Shown: positions 33,810 through 47,305 of the stretch, piece after piece
How the letters are laid out: the number at the start of each line of letters is the position of its first letter
How positions within the stretch are numbered: the stretch's first letter is position 1
Assembly: GCA_022495005.1 (NCBI GenBank)
Contig: JAGYXB010001941.1
Coordinates: forward strand, 310,001-374,000
DNA: 64,000 nucleotides
Direction: 5' to 3'
Source: Rhyacophila brunnea
Lineage: Eukaryota; Arthropoda; Insecta; Trichoptera; Rhyacophilidae
The notes under the pieces: model-generated
Told to the model about the DNA's origin: nothing
Seen by the model: the letters and a program-made list of their open reading frames with translations, nothing else
Database searches by the model: none
Position numbers and translations under genes: made by a program

Positions 33810-33881
33810 CAAAAAAGTCTCATATCAGCGAAAATATTGGAATATTCTAAAGCGCATATTTTGGAAAGCTTTGCTTTAAGG

Positions 33882-34655
33882 CAGTGGTTCCCAAAGTTGA
33901 CTGGGCTCTGACCCATCTAACAAAAATTTCCAATCTTGGGACCCACCTCTTAGCTGTCTTAGAGAAAAGAGGGCATAAATATTGGTAATGCTCAGATTCC
34001 CTAGTGGCGAGTCGTGGAACTACTTAATGCTGTCTTTTGTTCTAATTGAAATAAAAAAATATTTTTTATAAGTGTTACCAATATGAATGCAAGACTGTTG
34101 AAATAAGAAACACAACTTAAATAAAAAAAATATTACTAAAATACCTACACCTGCAAGGTTTTTTTACAAAGTTATTTCTATGGGAAGGATGTATTTGTTT
34201 CTTATTTTTCTTCATTACAGTTTTAGCATCAATTTCAACTTTAGTTACTTTTAATCACAGTGAGTTTGATATATCCAATTTATTTCGGTATTTAGTTTTA
34301 ATGTTAACCATAGTCGAAAATCCGACCTCACTTAGATATGAGGTAGTAAAGAGAAGGAGGACTTTCATAGCTTCATCGAACAGGCAAGGATAATTATCAG
34401 CAACTGAGAGCCAGAATTTCGTTAACTGTTTACGAGAGAAACTATTTTTCAGTGACGTATCTTCTGATAAATCAATGAGTTCTTCACTTGCTTTTGTTTA
34501 CATACTAGTTGGTAAGTCGTCTTGAATTTTTTTTTAGGAATTATAAATAGCTGAATAAAATATCAAATTTATCACTTCCTATTTTTTAAAATTATGTATT
34601 CCGTGGCGAGGGCCCACTCAATATTCGCTCGCGACCCATAGTTTGGGAAACCATG
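33882..34655 (-). mobile_element. hAT element relic with transposase C-terminus
   Basis: The ends CAGTGGTTCCCAAAG and TTTGGGAAACCATG bound 774 bp. A perfect 8-bp duplication CTTTAAGG flanks it (33874-33881 and 34656-34663). The CAGTGGTTCCCAAA terminus is typical of hAT elements. The minus strand retains the transposase 3' end. Confidence 0.92.
34255..34497 (-). pseudogene. hAT transposase C-terminal (dimerisation) region
   Basis: The frame is open from just after a TAA at about 34500 to TGA at 34255 and has no start codon. It reads TKASEELIDLSEDTSL, then FWLSVADNYPCLFDEAMKVL, LLFTTSYLSEVGFSTMVNIK and TKYRNKLDISNSL. The pattern FW....YP......K.LL.F.TTYL.E.GFS....IKTK.RN.L is the hAT dimerisation domain as seen in ZBED5/FAM200-type transposases. 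The DNA-binding and catalytic parts are missing. Confidence 0.9.
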
Positions 34656-34663
34656 CTTTAAGG

Positions 34664-37206
34664 TAATAGATAAATAAAAAGTATATTTTTTCAATATTGA
34701 AACTTTATTATTTCATAAATACCAAGTTCTAAAAATCAGTTGTATCAAGTACAATAAGTGGTAAAAATTATCTAAAAAAGATTATACATATTATAGATTA
34801 ATAAATTGGAATGTTCAATATTGCTTGGGCTGTTTATATTTTACATAAGACATAATATTACAACAATAATAATCAAAGCAATTATTATCATTATGGAAAA
34901 ATGGCAGCCATTAAAATAGTAAAAGTTAAATAAGAATACATTATTAAATACAAAATAAATACTACAGAAATATTGGCAATAATAAATCAAAAATTATGAC
35001 TTTCTTTTGATCTGAAAATCCAAATTATACAGATTGAAAAATTTACAAATCTTTAAGCCTTGGTTATTCATAAAAAAATGCTCACATATTTTTATTTACA
35101 GATTATTGTAAATATAAATGTACTATTGTCTATGGTGAAATAATATTGGCATCTGTCATAACTGTCAAATTTTGAAGGTAAACAAAGAAATTGGTGTTGC
35201 TAGTTACTATGTATATAGCATTAAACATACAAGCTACATCAGAAATATTGTATTGTTTTTTTATACACTAATATATCCATTATAAACTTTGAAGTTCAAC
35301 ATATAAATCACCACAAGACAACAATACAGTAAAGAAAAAAATGAATTTCATGAAATAATTACAAACTCAGGCTTGTGTATCTATTATTCGTTGAATACTT
35401 ATATATTAAAGTAATACTTATAAATCATACAGGTTTTAATTTAACTTTACCATTTAAAAAAAATAAGTACGTATTTATTTACAGACAAATCATTTTGAAG
35501 GCATTTTGTCATTTTGAACAAAGTAATAGGTCGAATTTTATAATAATATTTTTTATTAGTTACAATAGGAATAATAATGTATAATAATATATTACGGAAA
35601 ATATTTCAATAGAATTTTAGAAAACAAATGTACATTTTTTTACAATTTTCTATATTTGAATTGACATTTAATGCTGATATATTCGTTAGTTTTATAAAGA
35701 AGAAAATTCAGTCAAATTTTATATGTATTGTTGATAGACATTTTGAATTCCGAGACAGACTTAAAAGACACGATTTAAAAATATAATGGGGCAGTAAGTA
35801 GTAAAGTACCGCAAAAATCAGTTACTTGATATTGACTTGATTCGATTCATTTGAATGACCACAATGTGGCTAGATTTGAATTTGTGGTTCTTTTTGTTTT
35901 GGCAATAAAAAAAATCGCATTAGGTTTCAATTGATGACGATTGAAATCATACACAGGAAAAAGATGATATTAGCATAAATGAAAATATACTCCTAATTTG
36001 TCTGTTTCTCGGAATTCCAGTCTCTATATATCCAGTACAAGTCTGTTATTTGTCCAATCCCCGGTGTAATAAGTCATATCTACCCAATACTCTTACACAG
36101 ATGTTAAATAAATAAGCTTTAGATTGATGTAAACTTTGCTACATTTAAAATAAATAATGAAAGAAGTAGTTATTTTATTCTACAAATTTTTACCCACACA
36201 TTTCAAAATTCGATATTCAAAAAACCTATAAATTATTATTGAAAGTCCACCACATTATATATCAATGGTTTCTTGTTGTTTTTTAGATGAAAAATCCCTT
36301 CATATTCTAACGCTAATCGAATGTGAAGAATACAGGTATCTTACAATACAGGATTTACTGGCAGCAATAGTGCGTATTTTAAACTATCGTGACAATAACT
36401 GTTTACATGTAAAAGTGCTGACTGTCTCATCAATCTCATTCTTCAACAGTAAGCGAGACGTGATGTTGTCATTTTATGGTATTATTTAACAGTTAGTGAA
36501 AATTGGTTAACCTCAAAATGAGTATAGTTCGTTTTTTTGCCAGCACGTTCGCCACTATTACATCGCGCAGGTGCACATCGAAAAAATCCCTACTGTCACA
36601 AGAAAATTCAGAAAGTTCCGAAATTTTTTGATTCATGCACGCAAGCTTGCAGTTGCAGGATAATTCATGTTTAGTTTACCCATACATTTTCTCGTTATCC
36701 CGCGTTAATACTTATGTCAACAGTAAATTCATGCACGTGTAAACGGGGTATTAGAATCACATTTTTGACATTTTCGTATAAATATATTGTCAGACGCAGT
36801 AGCTTTCAACAGATAACAACATATTTCGTAGATTAAATCCAAGACGTGAAAATGTTTAAAAAATGAAATTTACTATCCAAACAAGCCTATTTATTTTCTA
36901 AATATTATTCGAGATATAAGCATTATTTTTTAAATTTGCATTAAATTCATTTGAGGAATGTTTCATGAAGCTTATTTGCAGTAATTATTTCAGATCTACT
37001 GCAATGTTCCTTCCCATTCTCTATTACTTTGTAGATACTGCATTTGAATAAGTTGATACTGAAATCTTTTATAAAAAAAATGTCACACTACATTAAACAA
37101 AGAGTTACTACGTTTTAGTATAGCAGTGCATTTGATAGATTGGTTTCTGCAAATACTAAACATGGGTTTTATGAAAATACAGTCTCACTTCGGTTACATT
37201 CAGTAA
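34664..37206. other. AT-rich, transposon-poor stretch
   Basis: No repeat shared with the rest of the window and no coding signature were noticed. Open frames at 35375-35584 and 36265-36489 (plus) lack motifs and splice context. Could be intergenic or part of an extended untranslated region. Confidence 0.35.
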
Positions 37207-37341
37207 GTAGCGTCCCGCTTAATTCAGCCATTACTCTGTTGATTGCAGGACTCGGGGCGCAGTGCTTACACATTAACACACTCACGCACACAAGTCAAGA
37301 TTACATCTTTTTTTGATCGGCTCAGTTGAGCGGGACGCTAC
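37207..37341. mobile_element. 135-bp miniature element with GTAGCGTCCCGCT ends
   Basis: The left end GTAGCGTCCCGCTTAATTCA and the right end (inverted GTAGCGTCCCGCTCAACTGA) pair over about 25 bp with few mismatches. The internal sequence is GC-richer than its surroundings and contains a CA-rich run. The target duplication is unclear. Confidence 0.65.
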
Positions 37342-38111
37342 AAGTATACACGTTGTTTGTGTACATACTGCATTTGAGCTTAGTTTAAATATCAGTAGTT
37401 ACTACTTCTTTCATTATTACATTATAATAGCTTTCTGTAAAGGATTACTAAGTTTACTTCAATCATGATTATTATTTTATATCCAACTATTTTGATATCT
37501 AGATATTTTGATAATCTTTTATAAAAGTTCTTTGAGAAATGTTCATTTTAACAGACGGTCCCAACATTATTGTTATTTACAATTCGAGTTAAATGATATT
37601 ACTGATGTTAAATAAACCGCTGGATGACCAATAGATTGTCAAATAAATATGGCGTTGAAACTATAATACAAATCATCCCGAACTTGAAAGATTATTTTTC
37701 TCATATTGGTCAGTATATTTACAACGATAATAATATATTAGAAAAATACAACATCTTTTTATTTAGTTAAATAAGACTAGAACACTAAAATGGAATGTAT
37801 GTGAAAAGCATTTTCTAAAAGGCAAGAAAAATCACTAAACATAGAGCACAGTTTACACTTACAAATATATATTTTTTAAAAATTGCTTTTTATAAACATA
37901 ATGATTACCCCCTGCGCTGGCAAGTAAAAATTATAACAAATACATTAGCATAAATACTGAGAAACACCATCAAACAAAATCATTTTAGATTATTTTATAC
38001 TGAGAAAGAGTTTTAAAATCCTGAATAACAAATCATTTTGAGGTTCTGTGGATTGAATGAATATAAATTAATTTCAAAATTAAATATGCAGTGTTGTAAT
38101 TATACATAATA

Positions 38112-38368
38112 TCGTCACTGTTCTGGCAGAAGACACTAATTCGAAAAAATTACATATTGAGTTAGTTATACCAAAATATACCTTATTTCAAACTTCACCG
38201 TCTGGAAACCTTCTTAATAAATAAATAGTCTTTATTTTAAAGTCATCCTTTTTACGATTACTTAATAAACTCACATGATAGACCATTTCAAACATTTTAA
38301 GAACTTCAAAGTCAAATTACTCAAAACTAGTATTTTCCAGTTAGTGTGTTCTGCCAGAACATAGACGA
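38112..38368. mobile_element. 257-bp TA-flanked miniature element (TCGTCACTGTTCTGG ends), intact
   Basis: The inverted ends TCGTCACTGTTCTGGCAGAA and CTGCCAGAACATAGACGA are flanked by TA on each side, as for Tc1/mariner insertions. Near 38262 it contains the TTAA that is the integration site of the palindrome in the copy at 61252-62905. It is therefore the empty-site reference. Confidence 0.85.
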
Positions 38369-38507
38369 TATAATGTAAATGCTGTTAACATTGTGTAAAT
38401 GAAGTCTTCTTCTCATAGTATTCCAAGAAGATAAACAGTAAGCCGGGCAAAACATTTAATTCATATGTTTCTATAAAAATAACACGTCCATGGGATATAC
38501 TTCATTG

Positions 38508-39019
38508 CAGTAGCGAAGTGTGGAGGTAGGCTGTTAAGATCCGCCATAAATAGTGCACATTAAAGTTTGTTAGTTATAAAAATTCATTTTCATTGAACTA
38601 AAACTGCAATTTATAGATGGTATTGGTTAGTTTTTAAAATTCAATTCTTTACCTAAACCAATTCATAATAGTTTTGGTATATCTTGGGCGATACAACCAA
38701 ATTGTGCACACTTTTTCATTCACACTTATTTGTTTTCGTTGGATTGAGAATACATTATTACACATTGTCGGTTCATTTTTTTAAATTCATTAGCCCTGCC
38801 TAAACCAAACTATAATAGATAGTCGAGTATTTTTTGACTATTATCTATTATGGCTTGGTTTCTCAGGGTTTAATTGAATTTTAAAAACTAACCAACACCA
38901 TCTGTAAATTGTAGTCTTATTTAAATAAAAACAGATACGTATGACTGACAACATGAAAAAAGTTTAGTGTGCACTTTTTATGGTGGATCTTAACAGCCAA
39001 CCTCCACCCTTTGCCACTG
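38508..39019 (+). mobile_element. hAT-like miniature element, family C
   Basis: It begins CAGTAGCGAAGTGTGGAGG and ends CACCCTTTGCCACTG. The flanks CTTCATTG and CTTTATTG agree at seven of eight positions. It is 512 bp with the full set of family blocks. Confidence 0.88.
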
Positions 39020-40689
39020 CTTTATTGTTAGTATTAAAATGCTTATAGTGTTTCATATAAAGCAGTTACATGTTTAAATCGTGTTTCACGTATAAGTAGA
39101 CATATGGTGATGTTATAACTGCTTCTTATTATGTCACTTATACTCGTTTAATCCCAAGGACTTCATTTATCAACTAATAGTTAAAATATATTATCAGAAT
39201 AAATAAGTTATGAATCCTCTAATACTTCTTAGTTTAAGGAATAATTTAACAGGTAAAAACATTCATCCATGTTTCTTTAAGAGAATTTCATATGACGCGC
39301 CATTTCAGATTTTGGATGGAACTGAATGGAAACCCACATAAGGTTATAGTGCCAGACAAGGGGAGGGTTCCTCGGGTCCAGGCCCCTCCAGAATGAATAC
39401 AATATCACGAATTATTCACGTGAATGGAATATTTCTTATTGCAGTGATATTCAAAGAAAAGAACTTTTAATTTCGACATACATTATATCTATAAGACGAG
39501 ACAGCAGGGCGCATACGACACAAACGGACACTAATAGTCCTAATAATTAGGAACATAAAGTCACATGCACTAGATAAAAACTTGTAGATTTGACAGGTTG
39601 AAGCGAATCACAGGTGAGCGTCCTACTAATGATTATAGTTTCGGTTATGATGTGTCTTATCGCTAGAACCAAACCATGACGTTTCTGGGTATGACAAATA
39701 TACTGTAGAAAGTGCGATGCTAGTCGTGGACTTTGTGAGTTTCATCCGCACAATTACAAATTATAATCAAAAATAACACATATTATAATCCTCAGTAAAA
39801 AAATTGATAATATATATCGTTAGACCTCCCTATACCTTTTTTCTGCGTGTCCCTGTTCAAGATTTAATAGGAAAATCGTGTAATTGTTCTCATTAAAACA
39901 TAATGCGTAAAAGATATTAATTGGATACAATGAAAGACATTCCGATTGAAGTCATTGACATTTTGCCCTTTGATAAAGCGCGGTGGGGGTCTTTCTTCCG
40001 ATGATTAAAAACATAATTTATTATCATTGAAGAATCCACGGCGTAATTCACAGTGTGCACCGATAGTGACTTGGACTTTAAATTGGAAACACGTGATATG
40101 AAGTTGATTTTGTGATCTAATTGAAAATATCCAACGGCAGAATGAAGTCGTCAAATAGAAACCCAACCAATTTATTAGATATAAAAATATTATTTATCTT
40201 TCTTTGAGATGCATAATATGGGAAATCCATAAATTTTGTAGGGATCATAACAATTTTTTTAACGAGAATGTTTGTTAGTCATTTTATCAACAATGCTCCG
40301 AATTAATTACACTTTGAAAAAACTTTGATTGAATGATTCGAAGCCACTACTCCATTTACAGAGGTGTTAGCTCTGGCACCACTTGGCTAATATGTTTCGT
40401 TTTGATAAAACATTTTCAACCGATATTAACGCAGGCCTTGAAAAGAATATATCATTATTTGAATCTCTATTCCATTTATTGCAACACTAAAATTAAATAA
40501 CAACATCAGTGATAATGAGTGCTATAATTTGTCTCTATAGGCACAAAACCTCGCTACATAATATAAAACATCAACTGTCAGTGATTCCTAAACCTCCACG
40601 TGAACATTTTTAAAGAAAAAAAAATTCCGCCAATCAGGCAACAATTGGATTGGGATTGTTCTGTACGAAGACTGTGAGACAATTTAATC
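39020..40689. other. No feature recognised
   Basis: AT-rich. A short GC-rich patch near 39355-39400 (GGGGAGGGTTCCTCGGGTCC) has no identified partner. No coding or RNA signature. Confidence 0.35.
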
Positions 40690-40920
40690 AATCAAGATTA
40701 GGGAACTGCGCTTGCTATGTCATGTACATCGTATAAATGGTGAAGAACAAATAGAATAGCGTCGAGTAATCCAATAAGGTGCAGAACAGGTAGAACTAAA
40801 ATTTACTGGCAAGATGGAGCTAACAATGACTACCATATACTTGCGGTACCTGATTGGAAAGCGGTCACCATGGATAGAGACAGTTGGACAGTTCTTGGAG
40901 AATTGGTTGTCACTCTCACG
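40690..40920 (+). pseudogene. LINE reverse-transcriptase C-terminal fragment
   Basis: Plus-strand segments read LRLLCHVHRINGEEQ and, after a frameshift, QDGANNDYHILAVPDWKAVT followed by MDRDSWTVLGE. This matches the LxxLGHVxRM....  W..DR..W arrangement at the end of many LINE polymerases. Stops and frameshifts show it is dead. It is distinct from the 11.8-kb LINE. Confidence 0.65.
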
Positions 40921-43262
40921 AGTTAGAATTTTATAGCTGGGTCAAATCCGTGTTAGTTTTCAATCAATATGTGCGTTTAGAGTCGCGAAAGGCTAACGAC
41001 CGATCATCGCAAAAAGAACGATTAAGATACCTTTACACTGCGGAAATGGTGATTCATATTTGTGCCGTACCGCACAATGTAACCATAGAAGATGTTACAT
41101 ATAAAATCACTAGTAAATAGAAAAAATATTTTCAATATTCACAAAAAATATACACATAAACAATTTCACTATCAATAGGCACTCCGAAATCACAAAATAC
41201 AAAGTTTGGACCGATTCAATTTACAAAAGACTCTTTTGTTTGTTATCAATCTTCATCAAGACATTATCAATGTGTGCAGTCATGTATATAATTGTACCAC
41301 ATTATAATTATGACCAAATATCGTTACATGTTAGTTTCCTTTTTCATCGTATTGATTTTTTTATATTGAACTATGCCTTTTTTATTAACTGATCAACACT
41401 TAATTGCAATTAAGTACAAGCAAAATGAAATTGGAGATTATTATCGGCATTCATTTGTATCATTTATATTTATTAGTCTATGTATGTAAATCATTGTTTT
41501 TAAATATTTTTTATGAACTGCGGGTTTTAGAAGTTATAGATCATTACAGCATATTGTGTACAAATTACACATATAAAATAATATATCTAATATTTATTAT
41601 ATTTTGACAATATGTGAATTTCACTATGCGAATGCAGATTTTGTAAAAAAAATAGACACTTTGTATGAGTGTGAGTATAGCGGTGTTGTTTGGGCATAAC
41701 CTGTTAACTGCAAAATGTTGAATTTACAGGAGAGCCATTTTAAGCTTTGAATTGCTCACATAAATTTCAGTTGTTTTTTTGTTTAAAATTGAAAAAAACA
41801 TTTTAAAATAAATAACTGAAGAAGAATATGACAATGCTTAGATTGTCAATTATTTCACTAATTAGGAAAATAAGGTCAATTATCAGTGATCAAACTATGA
41901 TAAGGTCTTTGGTCATGTTTTGACCAAACTAATCACTGTGTTTGTTCACATATCATCATTATTATATTATGCGTTTTGAGCATTTTAAGTGAAATATAGA
42001 TATCGGGTTATCACCAAATGGAAGATAATACTACAGTGACCCAATTTTTACTCTTAACATAAAATGACCAAAAAAGCAGTTATCAGGGCCCAAACACCAC
42101 CGATTTGTGATTTTTCATCTAAATGTTCTAAATAATGATGGTTCATTGTATAAAAGCTTTATGGTTTCAGAATCAAATATCGAATGAATGTTTCCAAGAA
42201 TTTTTGTTAGCAGCGAGAAGCGAAAGACGAAATCCAAACAATTTCAGTGATAGCAACCATAGACAGTAAACACATCAAATCCTGGGCATGGAAGAAATTG
42301 GATCCGCAAGTAGTATCACTATAGCATTTTATAATACAATTTTACTACGTTGCAAATGATGACAGATACCTACATTAATAATAACTGATATTTTGTTTAA
42401 TTTAAAAACAATGTTGTTAAGATCGAGATGAATCAAGAGTCAGTTATAAATGTGAATCGGTTGAATCAGTAAATGAATGAATCATATTTTCCATCAAAAA
42501 TATTTTAAGTAAACAGTCGTAAGGTTCATTAAACATAGTGATATAGAAATAGATGTTTAGTTTTGCAGTCTTCGAACACATCAAATTAAATTCAAACAAG
42601 ACATAGACTTCAGTCTCAAAGGAAAGCTTTGAAGTGTCAATGCAATTTATTATAATACTCTATATGGAAGTTATCTAGGAAGAAGAAGACATCAATATTG
42701 CTTAAAATTTAGCAAGCTTGCAACATACAAACTCAACGCAACTGCAAATCGTTAAATGTTATATATATTTAGTTGAAATAGACAATATACATGTCACTTA
42801 AATGCACTGATACAAATACAATATTGTCGTATTGAAAAAAATATATCATTTGTGCAGCATTTGTACGGAAATAACTTGTTTGATTCAGTATTAAACTACG
42901 AAATTTCAATGAGAATTCTATATCATGGAACTAAATAAAAATAATCATATGAAAAAAAAAAATTAAGTAGTATTCAAAGAGAATATGTAAAAACTGTGCA
43001 ACTTGTGTCAAATTAATATTAATTAAGCAGTTTTAAGGATGTCAGAAGAGAAAAGATTTTTTTTAGAACATCCTCATGATGGAGGACTATTATGAAATGT
43101 GGCTATGCGTGAGATCGTCGTCAATCGAATATAAAACATTATATTGCAATTTCGAATTGGTGTTGCATTGATTTTCTGCATGTGAATTGCATTACCCAGA
43201 CAATCCCACAAAGAAAAATTATTTACCAATTAAGACAGTTAAAGACGTGTATAGGTAGGTAC
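40921..43262. other. No feature recognised
   Basis: AT-rich with no repeat partner noticed. The plus-strand open frame at 41404-41607 is hydrophobic because of A/T composition and has no motif. Confidence 0.35.
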
Positions 43263-43848
43263 CAGTGGCAAAGGGTGAAGGTAGGCTGTTAAGATCCGCC
43301 ATAAATAGTGCACATTTAACTTTGTCAGACATGCGTAGGAATTTGTTATTGAACTAATACTACAATTTACAGAAGGTGTTAAGTTAGTTTATAAAAATCC
43401 ATTAAACCTTGCATAAACCAAAACATAATAGTTTTGGTATATTTTGGGCAATACGACAAAATTGTCCACACTTTTTCATTCATACTTATTTGTTTTCGTT
43501 GGATTAATACATAATATTACACATATGTATTGTTAGTTAATTTTTTTAAATGCATTAAGCTCTGCTTAAACAAGACTATAATAGATAACAAATATTATTC
43601 TATCTATAAAATATCCAAAGTTATGTATAATTGCATAATTTTAGATATTTTATAGATAGATGAGTATTTTTTGACTATTATCTGTTATGGCTTGGTTTTC
43701 GAAAGGTTTAATTGAATTTTAAAAACTAACTAACAATATCTGTAAATTGCAGTCTTATTTCAATGAAAACAAATACGTATGACTGAAAAAAATTAATGTG
43801 CACTATTTATGGCGGATCTTACGAGCCTACCTCCACCCTACGCCACTG
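43263..43848 (+). mobile_element. hAT-like miniature element, family C, perfect target duplication
   Basis: The ends CAGTGGCAAAGGGTGAAGG and CCACCCTACGCCACTG bound 586 bp. The flanks are identical GTAGGTAC copies (43255-43262 and 43849-43856). T at position 2 and A at position 7 fit the usual hAT target preference. This copy fixes the family boundaries. Confidence 0.93.
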
Positions 43849-46800
43849 GTAGGTACTATGTATTAATTATTGAAAATCCTGATTTTACCTCGGTTAAGTA
43901 GAAGCTACAATGTTTGCCTTTTCGTTCCATCCAATTTTACAAGTTTTTTTTATCAATCTATGTGTCTAATAGATTGAGCTAATAGACAATAGCCGTTCTT
44001 TGTAAAAATTACATCCACATCATGATTTATTTTACATGTTTTTAATGTGTACCTACTAGTATAGATTAACTTGTATTATTAAGGAAAAAAAAGTAAATGA
44101 CAGGTATCTTAAGCAAGACATATAATTCGAATAGCTAAAAGACTGTTAAAATATTGTGATTTCAATAAATTGAAAATTAACTAATAGGCAAGATGTAAAT
44201 AGGAATATATTAAATCAATAAATTCTATGATAACGTAAAATTCGTTCACAACTTTTCCGGATTGAATATTTAACTTAATAACACAACGTTTCGATGGTCT
44301 TTGTAAAATACAACACGGAAACAAAAAAAACATATTTATTTCTCAGTTACGGCGGACTGCGGTGACAAGCGACATCCGGTAAAAAAATTATGAAATATGA
44401 AATTTAATAATACATTTGCAATTATTACTTATTGAAAAAAATTCGCGACACACTGGTCGGGAAACACTAGTCTATTGTATTAAATTGCATATTTCGTAAT
44501 TCTGTCACTGTTTATCCCTATCTCTAGTGGCACTTCACTTGCCTTCAAATTTCTAAATCAACAGTGCAGCAAACAAATTTACATAATATATTCTAAGAGA
44601 AATTTTTTATTTGCTTATGTATATAACATTTTTGGAAAAAGTCAAATCTCAATATTTTTTTATCTAACAGGATTACGAACATTAATTTTCTAATTATATT
44701 GAATCATGAATCAACTGTTTCGTACCGTTATAACCGAGCGATACCATGTAAATGCCAAGTTAATTATAATACTTCATAAACACAAATTCATTCTGAAAAC
44801 CACATCAAATATTATTTTTATTATTGCAATTAAGACATATCTCATTATGCTATCAAATATTATGAAAAATGGAAGTTTTTTTGGAAATTAAAATGAAATT
44901 CCGCCTGCCGCTGAGGTTAATCAACGTGATACAATTAAAAAGGACCATAATATCAAAAATTATGCGGAGAATATCAATTATCAGAATAAAATTAAAATTA
45001 CCCCTGGAGGAATTCTAATATTCCACGGTAGCAACACTGATTTACCGGGCCCAAATAACATTATTTAGTTGCCGAGAATATATATTTTTATTTAGTTAAT
45101 AAAAATAATTTATTTAAAGTAATGGGAATTAAATTTTATTACATCAATATTAAAGAGTAATAGGTAATAATTATATCAAACATTCATTATTAATTTACCT
45201 ATCTAAAGAAAAAATGATTTTCAAATTTCCTAAATGTATTACGTAGTTTCTAAAAAAATTTCAAGTTCACTAATACAATATGTATTATTTTCATTTAGTC
45301 ATTTATTAAATTTAATATTAAGTTTGTTTCAAAGTATTATTTGACAGCTGCTCTCTTGCGGTCGCTGACATTAAAAAATATTTGCAAGTCTGCAACACCT
45401 AGCAACATTTACCTAAAACAATAGAAGGCCATATAATTTGATTGCCATTTTGAAAACAAATTTAGTATTAAGTGTACACGATAAATATTATAGCAGCCAA
45501 TTATTAGGATCACATACTAATTAATTAAATTAATTAAACATTTATAATTTAATTTCAACACACAATTTCACACTCCTCTTAGCGAAAAAAAATGGCCAAG
45601 AATTGGGTGCCTAATTTGTGATTCCTATTTTTATAATAAACTGTTGATAAAAATAAATGTGAATGAATTAAAATTTTCAATAAATCAGGCACAAATATTT
45701 TTATGAATATTAGATACAAATTATTTTTATCTTTCACTAAAAATATAACAGTTTTCAATATAATATAATATATATTTTTTAAATTATCGATTATTGCCAT
45801 CATACAATATTTTGTTATATTATTTTACGGCGTGGAATTAATAAAAATAGGAATTTTATTTACGAAAACAACAATAATTGTACAAATGGAAACCATTAAT
45901 CTTAAAATAGATACATAGAAAATAATCTGTATAATAATTTATAGGGACGGCATAATTAAGTATAGAAATTAACGCTAAAATCACTAGTTTTGGGCAAAAT
46001 ATAGTAAGTTGTGCTGGAAAAATATAATATGTTCAAGTATAATTTATGATAAAATATAAACCGAATTTGAATAAGGAATGTTGATGAAAAAATGAAGTGT
46101 TGTCAGTCTAAAAAATATTATGTTATTTAATCTCTTTTTAAATTAAACACCGTGAGATGATAATAAAAAATAATGATAGAAGAAATGGCCACAAATTTAG
46201 TTTAAAATTATTAAAAAGATTTCATATTTTAGCTAAAAAAGGAAAATGTTTATAAGCGCTCGGCGATTTTTCACAAAAATGATTCTCAATTTTGTTCATA
46301 AATAAAGGATCAGTAATAAGCTAAAGAATAAATATTATTAACATAATTTAATCCGAACGTTTGATAGCTAAGTCAAACTTTATAGCACAAAAATCAAAAT
46401 GGCTTCTTGATCAACTTTAAATTCGCCAAGTTGCCCGCACTTAAAACGGTGACAGGCCGAAACGCCAATAAAAAATGGCGTCCACTGTTTTGACAAGAGT
46501 GAAGTATGCACAGTTCACAACACAAACTAACTACAACAATATTCACTACCGTAGACAATAATAATAATTATTTAAATAACTAAATTTATCTCGATTATAA
46601 AATAAAGGCATTTGAAAATATGTACGATTTATAATAATATAGGTACGTAAAGTAGTAAATACAGGAGGCAATGTTTTTTTTAAACTAAGGCACTAACAAC
46701 CAATGCAATATGTTTTAACTCGTTAAGCACGGTTTATATTTTTGTTTAATTCTTGTCTATGATAGTTAAAACACATGTGCGAAAAAAACACATTTTAAAA

Positions 46801-47121
46801 TGATATTTTTTTGAACATCAAATAAGTCTTAAAATACTGTCTTTCAAGTGATGAAGTATCTATAAACGTTTTCTTTTTACATTATGAAATTTTGAATTAA
46901 ATATTTTTAGATCTGAAAAGAATTAAACAGGTTTTCTTTTTTAATCTAATAATGAAAAATTACCCAATCGGAATTAAAAAATATTTCTTCATAATCTCAT
47001 CTATAATAATTTATAAATTTAATAAAATATCGTACAATACACACAAATGACTAATAAATTCGGAACAAATAAATATACAAATAATATACAGAACCAATGT
47101 AGTGGAATTATTAAACTATTA
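43849..47121. other. AT-rich stretch, no feature recognised
   Basis: No gene, RNA or shared repeat was recognised. Open frames at 44706-44891 (plus) and 45579-45803 (minus) are composition-driven. Confidence 0.35.
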
Positions 47122-47305
47122 CAGTAAAACCCCGTTAATTCAAGATCGACAAGAGAAAATCGAAAAAAATTCGAAATACAAAATGTATGGCAAAAAAACA
47201 GTAAAACTTGAAAAAAAAAAAAGTTTTTTTGTTCCAATTCTATAACATAAATAATTTTCACGAGAATTTCGAATTAATCGTGGTCCTATTAACGGGCTCT
47301 TACTC
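47122..47305. mobile_element. 184-bp pogo/Tigger-like miniature element
   Basis: The left end CAGTAAAACCCCGTTAATTC and the right end (inverted GAGTAAGAGCCCGTTAATAG) are flanked by TA on both sides. The CAGTAAAACCCCGTTAATTCGA-type terminus is typical of pogo-group Tc1/mariner elements. It is too short to encode anything. Confidence 0.8.
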
